DNA of 64,000 nt from Dermacentor variabilis (taxonomy: Eukaryota; Arthropoda; Arachnida; Ixodida; Ixodidae), in contig NC_134569.1 in NCBI RefSeq assembly GCF_050947875.1, forward strand, positions 17,071,631-17,135,630, given 5' to 3'. The translations under genes were made by a program, and so were the position numbers. Of the stretch, positions 22,201 to 31,152 are shown piece after piece; within the stretch, counting starts at the first letter, position 1, and each line of letters opens with the position of its first letter. Under the pieces are notes generated by a model. It saw only the letters and a list, made by a program, of their open reading frames with translations. It did not search any database and was not told the DNA's origin.

Positions 22201-25200
22201 ACTGGAAGTGGTAGGGTAATACATCTACTTAGGGCAGGTAGTGAACGCGGATCCGGATCATGAAACTGAAATAATCTGAAGAATAATGGGCTGGGGTGCG
22301 TTTGGCAGGCATTCTCAGGTCATGAACAGCAGGTTGCCATTATCCCTCAAGAGAAAAGTGTACAACAGCTGTGTCTTACCAGTATTCACGTACGGAGCAG
22401 AAACCTGGAGGCTTACGAAAAGTGTTCTACTTAAATTGAGGACAACGCAACGAGCTATGGAAAGAAGAATGATGGGTGTAACGTTAAGGGGTAAGAAAAG
22501 AGCAGATTGGGTGTGGGAACAAACGCGAGTTAATTACATCTTAGTTGAAATCAAGAAAAAGAAATGGGCATGGGCAGAACATGTAATGAGGATGGAAGAT
22601 AACCGATGGTCATTAAGGGTTATGGACTAGATTCCAAAGGAAGCGAAGCGTAGCAGGGGGCGGCAGAAAGTTAGGTGGGCGGATGAGATTAAGAAGATTG
22701 CAGGGAAAACATGGCCACAATTAGTACTTGACCAGGGTAGTTGGAGAAGTATGGGAGGGGCCTTTGCCCTACAGTAGGCTACAGTGTACTGTAAGTAGGC
22801 GTAACCAGGATGATGATGATGATGATGACGTGACGACGATGGCGTGACAACCACATGAGGACACCGAGATGACGAGTGTATTGGCGTAACAATTGTTGTA
22901 ATATGAAACCTGTATGACTTAAGGGGGGACGCGGCTTTCGCATGGTGAAAAATTGCCAAAAAATCGATTTTCTGAAAATCGCATTTTCAGTTTCTGTAAC
23001 CGTTTTCCTATCTGATGCCCAAATATTATCACTGTAAACCACTTAGAAGTGCTTTAAGAAAATCGTTTTATCAGCCAAGGTGGCGAAAAATCTCGCAGAA
23101 ATCAAGAAAGAACAGCGTTTTTCGAGCCACGATATCTCCGGAACCATACCGGAACTATAGTGAACTAGACCATACCGGAACGGCGCGACCGAGCGCCGCC
23201 ATCTTGGTCTCGTTGGAAGGCGCATTTCTCCGTCTTCAAATTTACCGCTTCAGCTATCTCCTCCATACAGAAACAAGCGTACAAAAAGCAAAATGATTGA
23301 AAGTCGTGCCGGAGTCTGCGATTGGCCGCGCCCGCCACGTGACTTTAGCGCGGTTCGCCGTTGGTCCGGCGCTCGCGTCGTCTGCTCGGCTCTTTGCACC
23401 TCGGGAATCTGGACGTCTCCGCTCGCCGTAATCTCGACGTGTATAAACGGGCGCTACGCGGACATCGCACTAGCGTGACCTATCCCTATGCTTCTGGACG
23501 TTTCAGACTCGCAGCTAAGCATTCCGAGCATCGGCGACGCGGATTTCTCGACCAAGATTCACGCGCGGATCCTCGGACATGCGGCTAAGCCTTTCAGCAC
23601 TCAGTGTTTCGGAATTCGCGACGAAGCACATCGCGCATGCAATCCTCGGACACGCGGCTAAGCATTTCGCGCCTAGGGAGTCTTCGACTCGGCGATCAAG
23701 CACATCACGCGCGGACTTCTCGGTCACTCGCCTAAGCATCTTGTGCATCGGCACCTCGGACTGCGCGACTAAGCACATCGCGCGTCGGCTCCTTGTATCT
23801 GCGGCTTGGCATTTCCCACATCGGCATCTCGGACCCGCAACTAAGCATATTGCACGTTCAGTGTATTATCACATTGTCATGACAGCTCGTAACAATATCT
23901 ATCATACCACTCCTTCATAAAGAGAACCTGATCATGAGCTCTGTTCACTAGGCCCCTTGGGCTGGCGCAGACACCTGGCTGCAAAAGTGATTGAAGCATC
24001 ATACAAAATTACAATTCTGGAAAGCACCTAGCAGCTGCAAATGTATCACTGGCTTTCTGTTCCTAAGTTCTACAGCCATTGTCAAGTAAAGATGCCTTGG
24101 GAGGCTGCTGACACTCTGAACCTTCATTCAGTAACATGGTCAATTCTACCAAAAGAAAAAAAAAATGACTCACTGATTGTACTGGAGATTGCTATCAATC
24201 GGGCAGCCTGCGGGTAGAGGCTGCCTGAATGTACACTGGAACTATATTCATGCCCACACAGAGTTCTTCACGTCACTTAGTTTGAAACTTAGGCACCATG
24301 CTCTTTTTGAGCAGTAGCAGCAGCATGCAAAGAATACCACAAATTTGGTGCCTTTTAGAGAATTGAGGAGAAAGTGAAATATTGAGAGCCGTTTTCTCAA
24401 AACTGTTTTTTTGTTTCTGGAGCTGATTTCTTTGTTACCGTTTGAGATATTTTGACTCCGTTTTGTTTTTTTGTCACGTTCCTTGGGCTACAGTGCAGGT
24501 CGTGACATTCTTGCTCTCTTCTCTTGACCCTTTGTTACTTTACTATATGGCTATTCGTCTACCCCGAAAGTGCGCTTGATGCGAAGGTAACATAAAATAT
24601 GGCACTCGAAAAAATTTGTTGCGAAAAAAAAATGCAAGAATGTCACGACCTTCAGCACGCACTTAGCTATGCAGTCAATACTTAACAAGCCTTCTATCAC
24701 GTTTTTTAAGTTCCCCAGGCTCTCCAGAAAGTTAGAGGGAGAAAAATTCTGCTCAATTAAATTGAATAAAATGTTCTGAAGATATTACTCTGAAACTTTT
24801 ATGGAAGCATCAGGGAGGCATTCTAAACATTTGTGCTAATTTTCATCAAAATCCATGCAGAAATAAGGAAGTTGATTTTCAAAGACACGTCCCCCCTTAA
24901 AGTGACGACGACGGCGTGACCAGGGGTGGAACTGCTCAAAGTAAATTTGGAGCAATTAAGTTAAATTGCGTTTAGAAGCAGTTTGGAGCAGACAAAATTG
25001 CATTTTGAAGCAGTTTGGAGCAGGCCAATCTAAATTTTGGTGGAATAATGGAATATGGCAGCGCACAGAATAAACCAACACGAAGCGCGTAGTAGAAGTG
25101 CGCTTTGTAGCTATAGCGTACTAGAATATGAAAGACAGGGGTGGGACTGCCCAAAGTTATTTTGGAGCAATTTTCGGAGCAAGTAATATTGCGTTTTAGT

Positions 25201-28200
25201 GTCGTTTGGAGTAGACAAAACTGCGTTATTGATGCAGTTTGGAGCAGACTAAATTTCATTTTGGAGCAATTTGGAGACGATAAAATTTCATTTTGAAGCA
25301 GCCTGGAGCAGGCCAATCTGAATTTTGGTGGAGTAATGGAATATGGCAGCGCGCTTCCAAACCATGATGAAACACAGAATAAACACGAAGCGCATAGTTG
25401 CGACAGCATATAACAGCAATTATGTGGACACTCCAGGCTCATTTCTGCCGTCGGCGTCACCGTGATGTTCCATATAGTCTAGGAGCGATAGCATCGTCGC
25501 CGCGCGCCGTATGCTGTATGTGCGAGTAAAAGCATGCGGAGGTGAGCCCACGATGGCGACTCAATCTCGCGTGTGCGAAGGGAGCAAAGCGGAGAGGATG
25601 TGCGCCATCTTCCGTTGCGCGCAAAGCACCAGGGGAGAGGGCGTTCTACTCCAGCGGCTGCTGGGTATGCCGCGGCCCCTATCTTGAAAGCGATCTGTGA
25701 TGGGGAGAGTGCGAGTGCTGATAGCTTCGTGTGCGATGTATTTTCGCCGCTTAGTTCGCGTTGAAGCGAGAGACAGCGCGAAGGTCAATTCGCTCGCTGC
25801 TGCTGTCGCGCTTCCTCACTCCAGCGTTTAAAGAGCGAGTTTCCGCGGTCATCGAGTGAGATGTGTTCCATGTTTGCTTGTGTCTGCGTGACACTTTGTC
25901 AGTTTACTTTTTCACACGCACAGCGCTGTGTATGTTGCACTCGTCTTGTCCTTTGCGCTGTTGAAAAAGAATGTTACACGAACTTGCCGAAGCTTCTACA
26001 ATGTTTGTTGATTTAGTTGATAAGCGAGTGTTTACAAGTTTATGCAGCCGATAAAGCTACTATCTTGACTTCGTGCAGCTGTCTACTAATTTGCTATCGC
26101 AATCGATGCTTCGCCTTTCGGGCGAAACTGCCTCGCCCATATGGGCATCAAAACAGACTGGAATGGTTTTACGTTACACCGGTCCTGCAGGGACAGAGAA
26201 GCCCGCCCGCTGATCGCGTGCTTCCCTAATATCTAGCTCGCTCGCAGCGCCGTGCGCCTCAGCTACAGGGAGCGCCGTGCCGCTCAGCCCAACTAAAGCC
26301 CCTCCATCGACGCGCCACCGCCGCTTTTCCTGGTCGGCGGTGGCGCGTGGATGGAGGGGCTTTAAGTCCAACCAACTGCATTCTCGTACACTATAAATAC
26401 AGCCACCCAAGTGGCCGCGCGCGCGCCGGCCACTTGCCGGAAGCGCCGAAAAGTTCAGTGTTATAAGCGTGCGAATTCTGTGCGGGAAGCATTGGCGCGC
26501 GGTGTACGGAGCATGAACGGCTGTACTCTTTTTCGGAGAACGAATCGCTCGCTCTTCGCGGCCACTGCCGGAGCACACATGCCGAAGCCGTTCTGGCGCA
26601 GGGTGGCGCAATTTCCGTCAATTTTCCGTGTTTGGAGCAGTTTGGCTTAGGAATTTGCGTTTGTTTCAAAATGGCGCAATTGACGCAGGAGTCCCGCCCC
26701 TGCATAATGACGAGCGTCGGATGACGAAGGTGGCGCGACGACAATGGCACAACCGCGACGGCGACTGTCTGGCAATGGATGTATGATAGCAACTGTCTCG
26801 CGATGACGGCATTAAAAATTAAATTATGGGGCTTTACATCCCAAAACCACGACTTGATTATAAGGCACGTCGTAGTGGGGAACTGCGGAATAATTTGGAC
26901 TACCAGATGTTCTCTGACGTGCATCTAAATTTAAGTACACGGGTGTTTTCGCATTTCGCCCACATCGAAATGCGCCGCCGGGGCCAGGATCGGACACTGC
27001 AACCTCGTGCTTAGCAGCCTAACAGCATAGCCATAAGCAACCACGGTGGGTTAACAATAGCATGACAGAAGCGGCATAATAACGAATGAATGACGACAGT
27101 ATGATTATAATAGAATGACAAAGAAAGATTGATGTCAATGGAACAACGAAGGCTAGGTATGGAGACGAGGGCTTGATGACAGTGAGATGACGTTCCTGAA
27201 GTGATGACAATTATAAAACGATCACGTGATGACGACGTCATAAACACGATTGTGTAACGACGATAGGGCTACGACGACGGCATGACGAGAGTCAGATGAC
27301 AAAGCTGGAATCGAGACGATGTAACGACCACGAAGGCATCACTGCCACGAGCCTATACTTAGTGGTCCATGTGCCCAAGCTTGAGCGACTGGATTAGGGA
27401 AGAAGGCGTGGCGACGACGGTATGACGAGAGCAAGATCAAGAAGCTGCAATGAGGGCGGTTATACGACCACGTCGGCATCACGATGGTGGTGTGAAAAGG
27501 AATGCATGACGATTGTATGACGAGAGTCGGATGACAATGCTGGAATCAAGACCATGCAATGACTACTAATGGATCACGACCACGAGCTCGTACTCGGTGG
27601 CCCAAGCTATTAGACAACTTGCGTCACTGAGTCTGTATAGGTCTGACGACGACATCATAAAGAGTAAGATCACTAAGCTGGAATGACGACAATGTAATGA
27701 CCACGATAAAATCATGACCAGGAACACACATGTAGTAGTCCAAGCAAGTATACAACTTGGACCCCTACGTCAGGCTTGCTAGCTAGCCACTGGGTCGAGG
27801 TAGAAGGCGTGACGAGGACGTTATGATGAGAGTCGTCATAACAATAGATTATGAAGCGGGAATGACGACAATGGAATGATAAAACTGGAACAATACGACC
27901 GATAAAACTACTATCCTTACTTCGTACAGCTGTCTACTAATTTGCTATCGCAATCGATGTTTTGCCTTTCAGGCGAAGCTCTGACATTTTTTTTTTCTTC
28001 CAGAAACAGAATCATCAGGAACAGCAGACTGATCAAGAAACTAGCTAGGTGCTTCAATTTTATCAATAATTAGTTAAATACATCAGTAAATATACTTAGA
28101 TGAATTAAAGATGGTTCAGGTTGCATGGGCGCAGACCGGGTGACCTCAGAAAATGTGAACAGTTGACGTATCTTGTGCATATGGCTCCCTGGACTCCTCA

Positions 28201-29460
28201 AGCACTCACATTGTTTCCCAGCGAAAAAGTGAGAAACCTTCTCATGCTGCAGGGCCTATAGTAGGACTTTTCTCGTGATTTGAAAACTGATATGAGGTTA
28301 CCTCATCAGTAGCTACAAACCTTACATTGTCAGTAGTCACGTGGCTGCGTCAACTTAAATGGATTATTTACTGCAATTAAATCATTAGCGGCAAAATTTG
28401 CACACACATCCTGTTTTCTTACGTCCGCCGTTCCCGACAATCTGGCTTTTGAACAATCAAATTTGTGTTTTGAGTACTTTATTTTCGTGAATTTTTTACA
28501 ATCTTCGTAAAAACGCTGTTGCTGCGAAGGTACAGGTCGAATGTACACATCAAGCGAGCCAGAAAGTGCAAAATGTACACAACCAAATGCTGTTGGTGCA
28601 GGTCAGCCCGACCAAAGGCGCACTTATCGAAGGCGCGATCACGTGCGTCAGTCGATTCGTGGCCATGCGATCCGTCTACTGGACAGACAACGTGGCCACT
28701 GCTATCAACTCCATCACTACGGTCATTCTAGTGCTGGCAGGTAAGCCCATCGTTTTATAAGGTTTAAAAGAAAAAAAGAGAAGAGAAAAATGAAGAAAAC
28801 AGAAAGAAAATACAAAAGGGAGTCGCAAAGGAACATGACTGACAAGCATACGACTCATAAGCTACATTGGTGATCGCGATCAAGCCCGACTGAGGTCGAA
28901 TTTCTTATCAGGGATTGGCTCCCTTCTGCAGCTTGTGCTAAGGAGCAAATTGTAATTTACAAATTCGATACAGACTGCGTGACCCCCGCATTAGTTACTG
29001 CGAGCCAGTGAGCCCTTTTCTGTCACTTTTATGGCCATTCAACTCACTTCTTCAAAGGCAAGATGCGATTACTCCGGTATTTTCTTTTCCTGGGTAAACC
29101 GAGCAAGCAGGTGACAGTCATCACCAAACTATGCGAATGAAATAAGAAACAGATTCTGCTGAGAAATCCAAGTGATAACAATGCAGCAGCAAGGTTGTTA
29201 TTCCATCAAGGTTGTTAGGTAAATGCTGGTCATGGTAATATTTTTGAGTATCTAATGTAGTGTCACATGTCCACACAGCCCTGACGACAACAGGCGGCTA
29301 CTTCAACCCCATCATGGCATCGGCGCTTATGCTCGGCTGTGCCGGAAGCACGACTACCGAGCACTTCACAGTCTACTGGGTGGGGGCCCTCATGGGCGGC
29401 TTCACTGGGCGTTACCTTGACATCCGGCTAGAGTATGCCATCAAGGAGAAATATGCCTAG
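13537..29460 (+). CDS. Unorthodox aquaporin (AQP11/12-like), four visible exons
   Basis: This is a membrane channel of the AQP11/AQP12 branch (superaquaporins), which in animals are often intracellular and pass water or glycerol. Visible exons are 13537-13741, 14686-14881, 28602-28740 and 29279-29460. Exons 1-2 join G|GC in phase 1 and exons 3-4 join G|CC in phase 1. Exon 1 carries the N-terminus and the first membrane segments. Exon 2 ends with the first pore motif, C-P-C at residues 101-103 in place of NPA. Exon 4 carries the second, N-P-I, in GGYFNPIMASAL, and the C-terminus EYAIKEKYA. Exon 2 leaves phase 2 while exon 3 starts in phase 0. The family has about 35-40 more residues there, so one exon in the 13.7-kb intron is unseen (length 3n+1). 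That intron is full of transposons. The family call is strong; the gene symbol is uncertain. Confidence 0.85.
14053..14160. repeat. Poly-G, poly-C/poly-A and poly-T tracts in aquaporin intron 1
   Basis: A run of 18-19 G at about 14053-14071 is followed by a C run then an A run (14105-14126) and a T run near 14147-14160. Such tracts are prone to slippage, so their lengths here may be sequencing artefacts. Confidence 0.85.
14686..14881 (+). CDS. Aquaporin exon 2 with the C-P-C pore motif
   Basis: The acceptor is CATGCAG|GC and the donor CTCA|GTGAGT. The peptide begins GIVYERHGVWVYALALLACC, a membrane segment. GDAEACPCGPVEDML follows, where C-P-C occupies the first NPA position. Insect relatives of this subfamily carry CPY or similar in this place, so the substitution is family-typical, not a mutation. 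Confidence 0.85.
15300..15600 (-). mobile_element. Penelope-like element terminal fragment
   Basis: The string cccgacgtttcgg...ccggcccttcttc, read on the minus strand as GAAGAAGGGCCGGTCGGGCT followed by CCGAAACGTCGGG, is a hallmark of the terminal repeats of Penelope-like retroelements in many animals. Neighbouring GC-rich sequence (15340-15480) is probably the same repeat. No reverse transcriptase or GIY-YIG sequence was recognised nearby, so this is a terminal fragment only. Boundaries are approximate. Confidence 0.55.
15525..15566 (-). ncRNA. Degenerate hammerhead-ribozyme-like motif
   Basis: Minus-strand order is stem I ACCC, core CAGAAGA (family CUGANGA), a helix II (GGGCC/GGCTCC with one bulge), then GAAA, a minimal CGTC and stem I GGGT. 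Penelope-like elements are known to carry minimal hammerheads of this layout with a very short stem III. Here the conserved U of CUGA is A, so the copy is probably inactive. Confidence 0.5.
15601..16178. other. Unannotated AT-rich intronic stretch
   Basis: Two open minus-strand frames (15686-16151) have no recognisable domain. The stretch ends at the (TA)n array. Confidence 0.3.
16179..16250. repeat. (TA)n microsatellite, 72 bp
   Basis: Thirty-six uninterrupted TA units lie in the long aquaporin intron. Its perfection means it is young or actively changing, and its length is likely polymorphic. Confidence 0.98.
16431..17377. mobile_element. TTAA-flanked non-autonomous element, family II copy 1
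   Basis: The element is flanked by TTAA at 16427-16430 and 17378-17381. The left end is AGGGTCCCTCACCAGCTCTG. The right end, ...GGCCTGGTGAAAAGTCTT, is its degenerate complement. The internal start GCCATTTTGAGCTGACAAGC recurs in reverse at the right end of the copy at 53.1-54.8 kb. TTAA duplication suggests a piggyBac-type mobiliser. No transposase frame was recognised. Confidence 0.7.
17382..18984. other. Unannotated intronic stretch
   Basis: 17400-17960 is AT-rich. A 20-base direct repeat (cttgaagcttgcctcact) lies at about 17991-18026. No gene or transposon end was recognised. Confidence 0.3.
18985..19065 (+). mobile_element. RTE LINE 3'-end remnant (copy C)
   Basis: Ggtaattggagatcgc, ccgtccggtagtggacataa and a gtgatgatgatgc tail match the 3' ends of copies A (9436-9510) and B (22730-22830). 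It is a severely 5'-truncated insertion. Confidence 0.7.
19066..19799. other. Unannotated intronic stretch
   Basis: A segment near 19570-19632 (tattacttcgctatcacaat type, ending GGCGAAACTGC) is a diverged relative of the duplicated element end at 26045 and 27899. A (CACACG)-like run lies at 19755-19790. Nothing else was recognised. Confidence 0.35.
20277..21005 (+). pseudogene. LINE copy B endonuclease segment, long open remnant
   Basis: 242 open codons include VYAPTSSHDDQELERFYEE, MGDFNARVGEKQAG, KWTWRSPIGKTRNETDFIL and KVRCSDHRMVRNRISLDL. These are the YAP, GDFN, DFIL and SDH blocks of the RTE endonuclease. A stop immediately before (20275) and one at 21003 cut it off from the N-terminus and the reverse transcriptase. 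Confidence 0.88.
21113..22630 (+). pseudogene. LINE copy B reverse transcriptase and C-terminus, broken; FSDD at the catalytic site
   Basis: Open pieces carry GKAAGDDQVTADLLKD, NIILIHKKGDTKDLKNYRPI, QAGFRKGYSTIDHIHTINQV, FIDYEKAFDSVE, and after frameshifts RFSDDIALLTN. The C-terminal region has PLSLKRKVYNSCVLPVFTYG and QRAMERRMMGVTLRGKKRAD. Stops and frameshifts occur between pieces at about 21402, 21814, 21960 and 22217. The catalytic pair DD is kept, though the motif begins FS instead of FA. Confidence 0.88.
22923..24896. mobile_element. TTAA-flanked non-autonomous element, family I
   Basis: TTAA flanks both ends (22919-22922 and 24897-24900). The left end is GGGGGGACGCGGCTTTCGC and the right end ...AAAGACACGTCCCCCC, an inverted repeat of about 16 bp with mismatches. 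At 1.97 kb with no recognised transposase it resembles a deleted piggyBac-type transposon. Its middle holds a minisatellite and a YY1-like CGCCATCTTGG string (23199). Confidence 0.78.
23500..23855. repeat. Degenerate minisatellite, period roughly 40 bp
   Basis: Variants of CTCGGACACGCGGCTAAGCA recur at about 23502, 23571, 23645, 23687, 23720, 23755 and 23827, separated by catcgcgc-like spacers. It lies inside the TTAA family I element and explains the open frames with repeated peptides on both strands. Confidence 0.7.
26045..26132 (+). repeat. 85-bp direct repeat, left copy
   Basis: The segment gataaagctactatc...cgtgcagctgtctactaatt...gctatcgcaatcgatgc...gggcgaaactg recurs at 27899-27978 with about 8 differences. 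A more diverged relative is at 19570-19632. It probably marks the end of an unidentified element. Confidence 0.75.
26292..26362. repeat. Strong hairpin with 29-bp arms
   Basis: AAAGCCCCTCCATCGACGCG... at the left and its complement ending GGATGGAGGGGCTTT at the right pair over 29 bases with a single mismatch. The loop is 11 bases (cttttcctggt). It lies inside the hAT-like element, about 30 bases before a TATAAATA box. Confidence 0.85.
26393..26400 (+). promoter_or_regulatory. TATA-box-like sequence within the hAT-like element
   Basis: CTATAAATACAGCC lies just after the strong hairpin and before a GC-rich palindrome (GTGGCCGCGCGCGCGCCGGCCAC). The context suggests an element promoter. No downstream open frame of size supports it. 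Confidence 0.3.
26815..27050 (-). mobile_element. tRNA-derived SINE copy, minus strand
   Basis: The plus-strand order attatggggctttacatccc, aaaccacgacttgattataaggcacg..., ggccaggatcggacactgcaacctcgtgc and gcaaccacggtggg matches the 10.6-kb copy throughout. The B-box region is slightly decayed. Confidence 0.85.
27899..27978 (+). repeat. 85-bp direct repeat, right copy
   Basis: It matches 26045-26132, including tgtctactaatttgctatcg and caatcgatgttttgcctttc. The spacing of 1.85 kb spans the hAT right end, the SINE and the array, so the two are probably separate insertions or one segment split by later events. Confidence 0.75.
27979..28601. other. Intron stretch before aquaporin exon 3
   Basis: AT-rich; no exon or transposon end was recognised. 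It ends at the ttggtgcag acceptor of exon 3. Confidence 0.35.
28602..28740 (+). CDS. Aquaporin exon 3
   Basis: The acceptor is TTGGTGCAG|GTC and the donor GCAG|GTAAGC. The peptide VSPTKGALIEGAITCVSRF...NSITTVILVLA matches the helix preceding the second pore loop in AQP11/12 proteins (GALIEG block). An alternative acceptor seven bases further (GTCAG|CCCG) would fit exon 2 phase directly but would leave the family's intervening residues absent. Confidence 0.82.
29279..29460 (+). CDS. Aquaporin exon 4 (second pore motif and stop)
   Basis: The acceptor is CCACACAG|CC. The peptide begins ALTTTGGYFNPIMASALMLG, where N-P-I is the second pore motif, then FTVYWVGALMGGF (last membrane helix) and a charged C-terminus ending at TAG (29458-29460). 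The spacing of the motif and helix is that expected of AQP11-type proteins. Confidence 0.9.
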
Positions 29461-29844
29461 ACTGCATCGTCTCCCATAGTGTGTGTGACCGACTTTTCAC
29501 CACTCATCACATTGCCCGACAGGTATTACGTCCCGCATTTTCATTTTGTCCTTGTGGGAACCATTTGGAACTGTGAACATGACAAAAGCAGCACACTTTT
29601 GTTCGCATCTTAGTACAAAAGTGTTGTAAAACTTCCTACAACACTTTAAGCATCTATTGGAGACCTAAGGCAAACAAGGATTTTTGTACATGATGTACAG
29701 GCTGCCATGCCACAGTTAGTGCAAAGAGAGACCTCTACTATGTTTAAGCTAGACAGTTTGAGTCTACTATAGCTTCAGTGGGCCCAAACAACTAAGACTG
29801 GCAGCACACTGTTTTTCGTATCTCCATATAGTGTCCACATAATA
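29461..29844. other. Probable aquaporin 3' UTR
   Basis: Non-coding sequence follows the stop. No AATAAA was found before the SINE at 29.85 kb, so the transcript end is not fixed. Confidence 0.4.
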
Positions 29845-30058
29845 CACACCATTAAGGATTTTAGGTGCCACAACATCCATCTGATTAAGAGACACACGGT
29901 AGAGCGGAAGGGGGGGCGGCTCCGGATTAATTTTCGCCACCTGTGCTTCTTTAACTAGCACCTCCCCAACGAAATAAGGCAGCCATGGCCAGAATCGAAA
30001 CTGCAACCACGAGCACAGCAGTGCAACATCATTGCCACTAGGTTATCTTGGCGGGTGT
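29845..30058 (-). mobile_element. Decayed SINE copy, minus strand
   Basis: Ggcggctccggattaatttt, cgccacctgtgcttctttaac, cagccatggccagaatcgaa and cttggcgggtg align with the 10.6-kb copy in order, at lower identity. Confidence 0.65.
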
Positions 30059-30854
30059 ACAATAACCGATTCTGTCTGAATATTGTCATTGTTAAGTGAC
30101 AGGGATGTCCCCTGCAAATGCACAGAGATTTTTTTTCATAGGCAGTGCATAAGCAAACTGCAAGAAGACTAAAATCATGGACACAATGAACAGTTTACCT
30201 TTATCATGAACACAGATAAGCTCTGCCAACATGTGCATATATTTTTATATGAGCTAGTCACCCCACCAAATTAAAGTTCTAAACAACCAAAGGTATCAGC
30301 CATCAATGAGAATGTCGCTCCTTATTCACTGAGGTGTCCTAGCTATGCAATACCGCCGTGTTTAAATATAGCATTCAACCCCTTCCTTTTAGGCCAATGA
30401 TTTTCTTGATAGAGTACATAGTACATGTTCATGTCATGAATGGCAGCTTAACAAAATACTTGTGAAGTACACAATCAATGCACACTACAAACTGTATCCT
30501 ACAGGGCTAAAGCTTGGAAGATAACAAGCAAACTTGAGAAGAAGCAAAGGATGACAGATGAGTGACTGATTTGAAAAGGTTAGGCATAATGTTAAGTGAC
30601 AGGAAGATGGCAGTCGATGGCATAGCCTTTTTTCTTTCTCTCCTTTTTTTGGGAGGGGTGCTGGGAGAGCACACACACTTAATTGGGGCAGGGCAGGCCG
30701 GTGTTGTTGCATGTCATTTTATGCTGAGTACCCCAGGTACACAGAAATGTCAGTGTGAAAGGGCATGTGCTCGGTATGCCCCCAACCCCCTTGGCTGTAC
30801 CCCTGATAGCAGCACAGGTTCGGGGTCAAATGCAGGCATAGCTGATATTCTTGT
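30059..30854. other. Unannotated intergenic stretch
   Basis: No coding signal or repeat end was recognised in this CpG-poor DNA. Confidence 0.3.
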
Positions 30855-31152
30855 TTACGTTAGGAGGAAGAAATGGCAAAGGAACAGCGATTTCTTACAG
30901 GCACCAAATTATTAGCACACGGTTAAAGAAATGGCAGGTCATGCAATGTATAGAGCAGACAACCGGTGGTCTGTTAAAGTAACAATATGTGTGCCGAGGG
31001 TATGGAAATGCAGTCAAGGGCTGCAGAGGATTAACTGGAGCAGCAAATTTTCAGGCTTAAGATGGAGTTGGCTAACACAATACAGGCATAATTGGAAATA
31101 ACTGAGCCTTTGTCCTGAATTTGACATACCACAGACTGATGATGATAATATA
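30855..31152 (+). mobile_element. Decayed RTE LINE 3'-end remnant (copy D)
   Basis: Ggcaggtcatgcaatgtata, gcagacaaccggtggtctgt, ataattggaaataactgagc and a gactgatgatgataat tail follow the order of the copy B 3' region (22564-22830). The copy is heavily mutated, with several CpG-to-TpG type differences. Confidence 0.7.

Larger units (their letters stand above)
19800..22825 (+). mobile_element. RTE-type LINE copy B, nearly full length
   Basis: From the 5' region (aggattggccaccctggtgc) through endonuclease, reverse transcriptase and 3' region to a gatgatgatgatgatgatga tail at 22812. It is the longest LINE in the window. The endonuclease start is visible as NLATFNARTLSVRR near 19985. Several stops (about 20030, 20275, 21003, 21402, 21814) make it a dead copy. 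It lies in the sense orientation inside the aquaporin intron. Confidence 0.9.
24921..26702. mobile_element. hAT-like non-autonomous element with internal duplication
   Basis: The left end CAGGGGTGGAACTGCTC and the right end ...GGAGTCCCGCCCCTG are imperfect inverted repeats of the CAGGGG type common in hAT transposons. No 8-bp duplication is visible, which weakens the class assignment. The left part is duplicated: 24921-25090 and 25136-25400 share the start, the TTTGGAGCAG-rich short repeats and the segment ending acacgaagcgc(g/a)tag. Internal repeats of the TTTGGAGCAG type have a period near 28-33 bp. No transposase was recognised. Confidence 0.6.
22830..27900. repeat. Degenerate (TGACGAC)-rich satellite-like DNA, interrupted by insertions
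   Basis: Blocks at 22826-22918, 24901-24920, 26703-26800 and 27050-27895 are built from variants of gatgacgacgatggcgtgac, with longer units (gagtcagatgacaaagctgg and similar). They look like one ancestral array now split by the TTAA element (22.9-24.9 kb), the hAT-like element (24.9-26.7 kb) and a SINE (26.8-27.05 kb). It immediately follows the (GAT)n tail of LINE B and may have grown from it. Confidence 0.6.
14882..28601. other. Aquaporin intron of 13.7 kb containing an unseen exon
   Basis: It holds the transposon inventory listed separately. The missing exon should encode the loop and helix after the first pore motif and must be 3n+1 bases long to join phase 2 to phase 0. I checked candidate donors ending CAG|GT in this span and none gave a matching frame. 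Confidence 0.6.

Noticed and set aside
23500..23855. CRISPR-like array
   Set aside because: The repeats are degenerate, spacers are not unique and of variable length, and the source is eukaryotic; it is a minisatellite in a transposon.
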